Below are positions 21,527 through 31,400 of a stretch of 64,000 bases of DNA, in pieces. The DNA lies in NCBI GenBank assembly GCA_029582165.1, contig CM055877.1, positions 40,830,749 through 40,894,748 of the forward strand, written 5' to 3'. The stretch is from Portulaca oleracea. Lineage: Eukaryota; Streptophyta; Magnoliopsida; Caryophyllales; Portulacaceae. A model generated the notes under the pieces. That model saw only the letters and a list, made by a program, of their open reading frames with translations, ran no database searches and had not been told where the DNA came from. A program made the translations under genes and the position numbers. Position 1 is the first letter of the stretch. Each line of letters begins with the position of its first letter.

Positions 21527-22185
21527 AATTACTCAAATTCAACAACATATATGGATTTTATAATTAAAAATCAACAAATTCAATAACATATACTCTTACT
21601 TTAATAAACAACCATATTCTAACTTTAATTTCAAGCCCTAACAAGCTAATACTATAATAAACTCTAAACACTCATAATTCACCCTAAAATTTTACATTCA
21701 AAACACTATTCTAAATTGAATTTCAAACCCAAAACTTGACTAACACTAAAAAATACCCTAAATTTGAATTTCAAACCATAACCACACTAAAACTACTCAA
21801 GTAAATTACTCAAATTCAACAACATATATGAATTTTACAATTAAAAATCAACAAATTCAAAACATATACAAACATCCTATAATTAATTAAACTAATTATT
21901 CATAACCAATACTCTTACTTTACTAAACAACAATAATCTAACTTTAATTTCAAACCCTAACATCCTAATACTATAATAAACTCTAAACATTCATAATTCA
22001 CCCTAAAAGTTTACATTCAAAACACTAATCTAAATTGAATTTCAAACCCTAAACTTGACTAACACTAAACACTATCTAAATTTGAATTTCAAAACATAAC
22101 AACACTGAAATTACTGAAACAAATTACTCAAATTCAACAATATATATGAATTTTACAAGTAAAAATCAACAATTTAACTACAAAA
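21527..22185. repeat. Tandem repeat of about 280-320 bp, 2.2 copies
   Basis: The phrase TTACTCAAATTCAACAA recurs near 21530, 21807 and 22125, and the sequence between (ACTATAATAAACTCTAAACA and so on) is shared between the first two copies with about 90% identity by eye. Confidence 0.88.
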
Positions 22186-22199
22186 ATAATTAGGGGACT

Positions 22200-22711
22200 C
22201 ACATTGGTAATTGTCGGAGAACTTAATGTCGGTGGTGGCCGGAAAACTGTGCAAGGTGGTCGCCGGAGTTGTCGGTGGTGGTCGGACTCCTCGGTGGTCG
22301 CCGGAGTGGGCGGTGGTCGTGCGAGTGTCGGCGTCGTGCGAGTGATAGTGAGGAGCGAGCGAGCGATAGAGAGAGAGCAAGGTAGTCGGCAGTGAGAATG
22401 GAATTGCCCGTTGTCACATTAAATGGGCCCAACGACCGATACGCAGCATCGCTGGGCAGCGACCGATAGAGTTAGAAATATGCATTGAATTCTCCGTTTG
22501 GGCATTAATTGAATCGGGCGACCGATAAGTCAGCGACCGATATGGTATCGGTCGCTAGTTCAGCGACCGATATGTTCTTGTTTGCGCCCGATACTATATC
22601 GGTCGCTGATTGGCAAACGATATGGTATCGGTCGCTGCCTATCGGTCGCCTGTGTCGATAGGAGCGATCGATACCTAGGTCGATCGCCGAAAGTGTTTCA
22701 TGTTGTAGTGC
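22200..22711 (-). mobile_element. CACTA-type transposon end with subterminal repeats
   Basis: On the minus strand the end at 22711 reads CACTACAACATGAAACACT, the En/Spm (CACTA) terminal form. Inside it are many copies of GCGACCGATA in both orientations (22430-22680), as expected for subterminal transposase-binding repeats. No matching left end was found, so the element is truncated or extends into sequence I could not assign. Confidence 0.65.
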
Positions 22712-22719
22712 TAAGAAGT

Positions 22720-23490
22720 AAACGAGGGAGGTTGTTGACAATTATAGGATTATGGTAGGTTACAATTTGAAGATTATCAAGAGTGACATCAACGGATTCA
22801 TATGTAAGTGCAGAGGAGAGAAGAGGGTTGCAAACGGAGATTGCGGGTTTCAAAAGTGAAAAAGGAACCAACTTTTGAGGTAAAAAGAATGGAGAACTCA
22901 TACATGCATCACTTTTAGCTATGAGAAAGGGAAGAGATTTATGTCAACTACATGGTTGACTAAGTACTATAGGGAGCTTTTAGGTTTCAAACATCTTTGA
23001 GGGCAAGGGAGTTGAAAACTATTGTGTAAAAAAGCACAACCACAAAGCTACTATGTCAATGTGTACTAGGGCTAGGTCAATGGTTTGTCATCCATAATTG
23101 GTGATTATAAATTACAATTTGGCAAGTTTAGAGAGTATTTGTATAAAGTGATGAAGAAAACCCTGGGACAGCTGCAAAAGTGAGGATCGTCACATCTGTG
23201 GAGAACGAGCACACATTTGCATCTCTTTACCTTTGCCCTGGCCCCCTTAAACGGGGCTTTCTGGATGGATGTTGGAGAGTTTAACCATTGATGCTTGTTT
23301 CTTAAATGGGTCAATGGATAGGAATATATTTGTAGATATGAGGGGGTATACTAATGAGCATATGTATCTGGTCGTATGGGGTGTGGGCGTGTGGCTAAGA
23401 GTGAGAAGAAGCAAGACTGGGAATGGTTTTTTGCTCTACTTAGACGACTTACATATGGGAGACGCCAAGGATGGACTATAATTTCATATC
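22720..23490 (+). pseudogene. Mutator-like (MULE) transposase, N-terminal and core part
   Basis: Frames shift several times but the order fits MuDR-type transposases: a DBD-like part with INGFICKCRGEKR, STTWLTKYYRELLGF-like residues, then QFGKFREYLYKVMKK, a PGTAAKVRIV stretch, LKRGFLDGCWRV and LTIDACFLNG, which carries the first catalytic Asp (GFLxGCRP-x-IxxDxxFLKG in the family). It ends with a WEWFFALL segment matching the SWxWFLELL motif. The rest is displaced to 25500. Inactive. Confidence 0.8.
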
Positions 23491-25041
23491 AACAAAAGGT
23501 ATTCTTTATGTATTTTTACATTGTGTTTATTGTCGGTATGTATGTGTCTAAGTGCTTTGTTAAAGGAACAGAGAGCAACTGACTAGAAGACAACCACATG
23601 ATGCTTTAAAGGAATACATGTATCAGAAAATTGATTCTTACATGATGCTCTAATCAATGGTAGTATTAGGCTTGAAAATAATGTTAGGAAATTATTTAGA
23701 AAGTGGGACAAATATACTTAACTATAATTCATGAGCCATCTTATTCAACATAATATCAACACAATACAACTCATACAATATCAATCGGACAAAAAATTAT
23801 ACAACCAATGAGTATAATATTACAAAGAGAGTCATATATATACATCGTGTATAAATAATAAACAACATAAAAATAAATATATAAATATAAAGAGAGTAAT
23901 AAGAGTAGAGTTTAGAGATAGCTTGATATTTGGGTAGAGTGTGCACGAAGCACTATCCTAAGCGAGGAAACGCCCCCACTGCACTGGTAATATTATTCAA
24001 GTGCGGTCCTCCCCCAAGATACTACAACCCGTTGGATTACTTCGGATGCAGCGAGAGGAATTCCCCGAACCAACTACTTGCCCATTCTCAAAATAATAGT
24101 CTAATGACATGATTTTGACAAACCAATATCATAGAGCAAAGTTTTTGGAGATATTACCACATAAACACTTTTAGAAAAGTTAAACAATCTCAAGTGGAAA
24201 AAGGATTTTGATTAATAGTATGAAGCTCTCATGGGGCTTATATGCTTACCCCTCTACATTTCAACCTCACAACCTAGAGGTTTAAATAAAAAGAGCCTTA
24301 GAATCATACGGTTAGCTTCCATCAAGATATGCTAAAAGAAAGGGAATATGATCCCTATAAAATCTCCACTGCTACCTTCAAAATAACGGTTCAAGAAACT
24401 CAGCCAAACCACCTTAAAATAGAGTTGTTAAACCTCCACTTTAATAACTAGACCAAGTCAAATTAAAGATAGGAGAAGAAAATAAAAGTAGTTGGAAAAT
24501 AATATAGATTTAATATATAGGATCGAGTGAGCCCAAAGGATGGTACATAACTAAAGATTACTACCGATAATAGTGGGCATCAAACAATCAAATTATTAAA
24601 TTTTAAATCACAACTTTCCAACAAATAAAGCAGATAACCATTGCCTATTTCCTATCAGTATATATTGACATGAACCCTAAATTAACAAATAATACTTACT
24701 AAACAATATTCTTAGCTAACATGGCAACATGGTATGAAAAATAAATAAAGTATAGAAGGTACAAGCTAAGCAACCAACTAAACTTGAGGGTAAAGCAAAA
24801 CAACTAATTTTCCTTTCTATTAAATATATGACATAAATGAGCTAGCATTTGATTATTTTTTTCTTCCTCTCTTGCTTATTTTTCCTAATATTTTTCTGAA
24901 TCAGAATTTTTTTTCCTTGATTAAACATATGAAGGAATGTTTGAAATTTTTTTATCATAACAATTCAAAATCTGAGAGCAGATCTGGAATAAATGTTGCA
25001 ATTTTTTCAAAAGTTTGTCCTTTTTTTCCTTATTTCTAAAA
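23490..25041. other. Unassigned insertion between the transposase halves
   Basis: AT-rich, with a more GC-rich patch at 23930-24110. No family recognised. It separates two parts of one transposase, so it is either an inserted element or an unusually long intron or decayed segment. Confidence 0.45.
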
Positions 25042-25454
25042 GGATTATTGGATGATAATACACTGAACTTTAGGGGTATTGGACAATAATGCACTGAACT
25101 TTTTTCTTGGACTCTAATACACTGAACTTTGATGGTATTGGACAATAACGCACTCAGACCAAATTGGTGGTTGGTCGACGTGTGGTCGCCCTACTTTGAG
25201 GTGACGTTTTTCATTTTTGTAAAAACTTTGACGCGTGTAAGAAAGTACATATAAGCGAATGACTAATATATTTTTGGAAAAAAATAGAAAACGATACCTC
25301 AAAGTAGGATCGCCACGCGTCACCACCGGTGAATTGGTCTGAGTGCATTATTGTCCAATACCCTCAAAGTTCAGTGTATTAGAGTCCAAGAAAAAAGTTC
25401 AGTGCATTATTGTCCAATACCCCTAAAGTTCAATGTATTATCATCCAATAATCC
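25042..25454. mobile_element. Mutator-type palindromic MITE, 413 bp, with perfect 9-bp target duplication
   Basis: TIRs of about 170 bp start GGATTATTGGATGATAATAC and end with its complement. TTTCTAAAA stands on both sides (25033-25041 and 25455-25463). The TIR repeats the phrase ATTGGACAATAA internally. Same family style as 16137-16626. No ORF. Confidence 0.94.
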
Positions 25455-25499
25455 TTTCTAAAATGTTTTTATTTATACCATGTCCATGTGTAGGTTCTT

Positions 25500-25970
25500 G
25501 AAGGAGCGATGTGGGATTTTTATTCCATGTAGGACACAAGATGTGCGTCAGGCATGTACATGCCAATATGAGGAACAAATGAATGGAATACTATCATATT
25601 CAGAGAGATGTTTTCGAAGATTGTTAAGTCTAAAATAAAGTGCACTTCAAGAAACACATGAAGGAAATGTAAGATATCGATCCAGGTGTGTGTCAATTTC
25701 TACAAATAAAACAAAAAACCGTAAGCATTTATTATGGTTATTCTTCTTGATAAATGCGAAATGGAACTCAGTTGACAATACATGGCCATTTATCATGGAT
25801 GCAAGGTATATGCCAATTGTGGCTATGCTTCAGGAAATTTACAAGTCAGTGATGAAGAGAATAACACAAAAACAAAGCATGACTGCTAAGATTGATGGTC
25901 TCATATGCACTAGAATTGTAACAAGCTATACTCTGTCAGCTAAATGTGCTTTTAGAAAGCCTGAGTGAAC
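25500..25970 (+). pseudogene. MULE transposase, C-terminal part
   Basis: The open frame 25690-25968 (92 codons) reads NTWPFIMDARYMPIVAMLQ, then EIYKSVMKRITQK and LICTRIVTSY, matching the late part of MULE transposases (the NNxxESFN...RxxPIxxMLExIRxxLMxR region). Upstream, VHANMRNK and YYHIQRDVFED resemble the preceding HxxxN segment in broken frames. It continues the fragment at 22720-23490. Confidence 0.75.
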
Positions 25971-26232
25971 AACCAGATGTGTAAGAAATCCATTTTTGTG
26001 GTAACAAACACCCCAAAGTGATATTAAATAAAATGTTGGAGGTTCTGTCTCTTGTCCATTAAGTGATTCCGTGGAGTTTTACACTTGCAAAATCCATATT
26101 TATACTATCCAAAAAGTTATAATTAGATGCAAAAATTGTAGTGGATTAAAGATAAAACCAACTTTCTTTCATTGAAAATGTGACTACATTTGTCATTGTC
26201 TCATAGCTAAGTACACTTATAACAATAACAAC

Positions 26233-26698
26233 AACAACAGACAACATAAATCACCATGCCTTCCTTTCTCTGTTTTTCAATTCAAGAATATTCACTTTCA
26301 ACTTTGCATTCTTCTCCTTCATCCTCTTCAAAGCATCCTTGTCCTTCTCCCTTTCTTATAGCATCTTCGGTGGTCACTCATTCTCTTTCAATGATGCATT
26401 CTTCTCTAGAAGAGAAGACACCACCATTGTCCTAACCTTGTCACATAAGGGATCATCCACCCATTCATTGTACTTGCATCCATTAACTTCACCACATCGT
26501 TTGCATTTTGCAAAACTTCTTATGGGATTTGGAACATACATACTCATAAAAATATTGCAACTTATTTCCGTATTTATAGAAGAAATCGTCCCTCGAAAAA
26601 TGGGGGCATCTTGTGCATGAGTTGTTGACAACTTCTCTTATAGATCCAAACATACTCGACATTTTTTGGGCTTCAACTTGCTCGAAATCAACAGCCAA
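26233..26698 (-). pseudogene. GRF-type zinc-finger protein fragment
   Basis: The minus strand begins MAVDFEQVEAQKMSSMFG, with CTRCPHFSRDD, and after a frameshift continues PNPIRSFAKCKRCGEVNGCK with YNEWVDDPLC, the GRF zinc-finger pattern (C-x-C...NPGRxFxxC...CxxFxWxDD). A charged, coiled-coil-like tail (LLEKNASLKENE, then KERMKEKNAKLKV-type residues) follows. Small plant proteins of this type have unknown roles and often sit near transposons. A frame break near 26570 makes it a likely pseudogene. Confidence 0.65.
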
Positions 26699-26934
26699 AG
26701 AAAAACCCTATCTCAATTTTGGGGATTGCAACTAAACTGGGGGAGAAATTTGACAATGAATTATTAGGGTTCTAGAGCAACTTGAGAGAGAAGGAAGAAG
26801 ATAAAGAATAAAAGGGATTGGAATAAACAGGATGTTGGATTTGAATATATAAACCCAATTGATTTGGATTTAGTGAAAAAAACAATATGTTGAAAATCTT
26901 GAATGCAAATTTGTAACTATTTTAACTTCAATAA

Positions 26935-27150
26935 GAGAAATAACAAATAAATAAGTTGCGCTTATAGTTTAATAGTTAAAAACTTGAATGCAAATTCACA
27001 AATTTTAATAAAGTTCAACTCAAAAAGTTAAATTTTCGGGTCAAGCGGGCAGGTCGGGTTTGACCCGCTAATTTTCAGGTTCGGTATACTTCGGGTTTAG
27101 TTGAAAAAATCGTGTTCAAAACCCAGAAATTGCCAGGTCTAAGATTAGTG
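26935..27150 (+). repeat. Dispersed repeat, also present inverted at 62090-62345
   Basis: Shared phrases: AATAAGTTGCG, TTGACCCGCTAATTT, AAAACCCAGAA, in the same order on this strand and on the complement of 62090-62345. The family is not identified. Confidence 0.75.
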
Positions 27151-27379
27151 GGGCACCTAGCTAAATTTGACCAAAATGAAAAGTTAGATGACAATTTTGA
27201 CAAAAAAAAACAAAATTTAAGTTAAGGTGTTTTTTTAAATCAAACATAACGATTTCATTAATAGCAAGTCATACGGCATTTATAATGAAAATCGTAATTG
27301 AACAATTGTAGATCTAAAATATAGATATGAAATTCAACTTTCAAAATATAAGTTAAGGTGTTAGTTTAGAATAAAAAAA

Positions 27380-27482
27380 GGGCATTGCTTAACGTCGCCC
27401 CCCTTTTTACTAATGTCGCCCCCCAAATGACTATTTTACCCCTATCCTTTTTCACTCCTCTCTCCTCTCTAATTTCTCTCTC

Positions 27483-27521
<39 letters not shown>

Positions 27522-28143
27522 TAATAATAATATTTACAAAAAAAATTTTTAAAAAAAAATCCGAAAATACGGTTGCGGCATGAAATGTGCGGCGGCGCCG
27601 CGGCGGTGCCGCACTTAGATCGCGGCAACACCACGGTTGTGCCGAGATCTAAGTGCGGCACCGCCGCGGCGCCGCCGCACGTTTCGTGCCACAACCGTAT
27701 TTTCGGATTTTTTTTTAGAAATTTTTTTTTGTAAATATTATTATTAATAATAATAATATTATTATTATCATTATTAATATTAAATTACAATGTTATTATT
27801 AATAAATTAACGGCTTTTGAAATTCAACCTAAATTTAATAATAACATTGCAATTTAATATTAATAATGATAATAATAATAATAAGAATAAGAATAAGAAT
27901 AAGAATAATATTAACAATAATAATAATAATAATAATAATAATTACAATTTTTTTAAAAAATAAATTGTAAATATTATTATTATTAAATTTTTTTGTTAAT
28001 ATTAATATTAATATTATTATTATTATTATAAGAGAGAGAAACTAGAGAGAAATTAGAGAGTGAAGGGTCAAGGGCAATATTGGAAATTATTATAAAAAAG
28101 TGGGCGACATTAGTAAAAAGGGGAGCGACGAGAAGCAAACGGG
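27380..28143. mobile_element. Nested foldback element upstream of the CREG-like gene
   Basis: The outer arms pair: GGGCATTGCTTAACGTCGCC and CTAATGTCGCCC on the left, with complements at 28100-28143. Next inside are paired CT-rich and (AAT)n stretches. At the centre-left is a strong GC palindrome (27561-27706). The element ends 124 bases before the CREG ATG. No ORF. The superfamily is uncertain because no clean target duplication was found (the flanks are A-rich). Confidence 0.75.
27561..27706. repeat. GC-rich 146-bp palindrome
   Basis: CCGAAAATACGG to CCGTATTTTCGG with arms rich in GCGGCGCCG; two or three mismatches per arm. The loop (CGGCAACACCACGGTTGTGCCG-like) is itself palindromic. It is flanked by runs of A and T and AAT repeats. 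Confidence 0.95.
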
Positions 28144-28267
28144 TAAAATAAAAAGTCTAGGGGGACGTTGAATGAAATGAAGCGCTCATCTTTTTGAGGG
28201 TTCAGCGCGCATTATCAAGTATCATCAGTAGAGAAGGAAAGCAGGAAAGACCAAGAGGAGAAACAAA
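28144..28267 (+). promoter_or_regulatory. Probable 5' UTR / proximal promoter of the CREG-like gene
   Basis: The short interval between the foldback element and the ATG, with a purine-rich GAGAAGGAAAGCAGGAAAG leader just before the start. No clear TATA box. The transcription start may lie in the foldback. Confidence 0.4.
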
Positions 28268-28429
28268 ATGAAAATGGTATCCTCGTTGATGCCACTCATT
28301 CTTCTGTATCTGATGGTGTCGCTGTGCAGAATTGAAGGGCGTTTTCTTTCTCTCTCAAAACCAGACACCCACGATTATGCAGCCTATGCTCGATGGCTTG
28401 TCTCCCAGAATTCCTGGGGAGTTTTGAAG

Positions 28430-28473
<44 letters not shown>

Positions 28474-31400
28474 TGCAATTATCGATTCATTGATTTACGC
28501 TTTCTGAGTAGGATTTGACTTAAAATTCGATTTCTCTTAGAAACCTCTGTTTGATTTGTGTTTGATAATAATTGTATGATGGAGTGACTTACCAAACTCA
28601 CTGTTTATTTTGGGACACTATCCCATGGATGGGTTAGTCTATACCCTATACTCTATGCCACAGGCTACTTTGTGCTCTATATTCAACAACTCTACACCCA
28701 CTGGAATCATTGACTTTTTACTCCCACTCGGAACTTAAATCAGTTCAAATTGAAACCATGACACTAGATTCTATCTGAAATTTTTGCTCAGAAAGCTCTA
28801 TTAGTCTTTTCATATTTTTATTCATTCTGGATGCCATGTTTTAGAAAACATAACTTTTGTTTGGTGATTTGCACTACCATTTCAGAGGATTTAGGAGGAG
28901 CTCCATTTGGGTAAATCTTTCACCCCTCCCTCCCACCTACTCTGCTTGCTTTTTCTTAGCTTCCCATGTCAGGATCCACATAACCGTTATGCTTCTTTTA
29001 TTTCTCTCAGACAATAGTATCGCTCCATTATTTATTATCTTGATAGTCTTTTTATTATTCCTTGTAACATGCATCTCCACTAGCTTTTTACTAGATGACA
29101 AGCCAAGGTGGTACAAAATTAAAGACTTAAGTCTAAACAAGGGATCACAAGAATGTTCTTGAATTTGGGATGTCATCATATCTCAGTGACTGTTTTGAGT
29201 TTTTCTGATTGTTATGCTATTGATGACTGCATATTCAAGTGTAAAGAGTTACTTGCTTACATAGGTTGCTGAACCATCTGTTGGTGTTGCAAAATGCGTT
29301 GGCACCAATTTTGCTAGACGTAAGGTGCTCTGTATATCATAAAGAATCATTTCAATATCAAACAGTACATAAACTCTCACTTGGCACTCTGTATGATAGT
29401 CTTTACCTTACCTTCCTCACAGTAAGGCAGTTGAAATCATAACCTCCTTGAATTATGTATTCTGTTCTACTTTTTAAAAAATCATCAGCGGACCTTAAAT
29501 CGCTTTCTCCTGCATTGCTCAGTCTGTTCAAATATCCAACCTAATATGAAAATTCAACTACCTATGAGCACCTAGTTATGGTACTTGCAAAGTGAATACT
29601 ACCATGAGGAGGTCAAATTTAACTGTCATTCAACACTTCAAACTTCTGGAGTCAGTCTTTAAGTATTCTAAATTGTGAGGACTGTCCATAATGGTAACAT
29701 TTGCACCACATTACTTAAAGCAAGTTTATTGTACTATGATCCTATATAATCGACCAAATTTTTGCAACTTTCTCAAGGTAGAATTATCACATTCTTTCCA
29801 CTGCATTCTTTCAAAGCTACTATGCATGAAGTAGATGTGTACTGATTCCCCTTGCTATGGACTATGTTACTCCGACTCTTCATTTTCCCAGCCATACCCA
29901 TGTTGGACCCTTGATACCCGGACAAGGGTACGACACTCGACACTTCAAATTACAATGAAAATGTATAAAATTTCTTTAAAATAGCCGAGTCTGACACCCG
30001 TATCTATGTCCGATATGGGCACGTGTACCCGAGTCTGAGTAACATAGGCTATGGATAGCCTACAAAAGGCTTCACAAGAGTAACATTCTCTAGCTTTGTA
30101 TGCTATGCCTCTTGATTTCTATCCTTCTTTCTCTTTGGGAGTGCAAATTTCGTGCTGTGAAATGGCTTCAAACTAAATCCACACCTTATATACAAACTTT
30201 GGAAGCCATTCACCATAACCATAGTTTTCTTCTTTTGTCATACTCCTTACACTTGTCAAATATGGTGGGGTCTTGTGTGAACTGACACTTATAAGGTTTG
30301 TAGTATGTAGCTCGCTTCTTAATTATGCTAATTCACTTTAATGTTAACTTAATATCCAAATCATAGCATACAGAATTGCAGGTTATCCAGAATATACTGG
30401 ACCAACAAGGTCTTACTTGTTGCTAGAAATTATGCGCTCCTTGGTGTAATGTAAGAACCCTATGTGAAAATCATGCTGTAGACCTTGAAAGTAGAAACAT
30501 TTGGGTACAGCCAGAACTGTTGGACTTCATTTTCATGCTTTGTTTTCAAACAAACATTCTTTGCTTCATTGAATTAGAGAAAAACTATTAATAAAGCATG
30601 TGTAGAAAACCTTATTTGTGGGTCTATTATGTGCACGTGCAACATCTCCATATGCTATAGCCTTTTTTAAAGGGAGTTTGTTATGTGCATGTGCAAGCTC
30701 TCCATATGCTATAGCCTTTCTTTAGGAGTGCTCCTGATTGTTTTAGTTTCAGCAAACTCAAACTACTGAATACTTATCTATTTTTATTTGATAGGGAACC
30801 TCTTTATTATTCTATTATAATGGACGCCTGACTTTGGTGGTGAAGTTTTTGACTAAAACATTGTGGTACTTTTTGTCATAGGAATGTGGTTTCATTTAGT
30901 GATGGCCTACCAGGAAGAGGTGCAGGTATACCGTACTTTTATTTGACAACCCTTGATCCCACCGCAGCCAATGCACTAAAGGACGAAAGGTCCTCGTTGG
31001 CCATCAGTGAGTTTCCAATTGGAACATGTGGGAATACTGATCCTGAGAACCCTACTTGTGCAAAGATTACTCTTACGGGGAAGGTGTGCCTTATCTTTCA
31101 ATAACCAGTAGTGTCAGTGTTCATAATTGCTGTGGTTTAACACAATGAAACAATTGGCCTCGAAAAGTAACCCTGTTGCTGAGTTAAAACTTCAACTGAT
31201 GTATGTCAATGTCTGAGTGTCTGAAACAGAGTTTGATAAAACTGAGTTCGTCCTTTATAATTTCCATGTTCCAAATCTAGGATGTCCCCAACAACAAGAA
31301 CACCTAGTGTAAGTGCAGCTTGCTTGGGGTTTAGGATATTGAGATGTTAACGTCTTTACCTTTGCAGACATTACTGCATGCATTGAGACTTGGGACTGAT

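Noticed and set aside
22174..22432. Several GC-rich ORFs with VVAGVGGG or HSHDHR composition
   Set aside because: CACTA subterminal region read in several frames; no conserved residues.
27561..27706. Rho-independent terminator reading of the GC hairpin followed by T-run
   Set aside because: It looks like one on both strands, but this is nuclear plant DNA and the hairpin is nested in a transposon-like foldback.
30100..30285. 61-codon ORF in CREG intron 2
   Set aside because: No domain and located between well-supported exons; likely chance.
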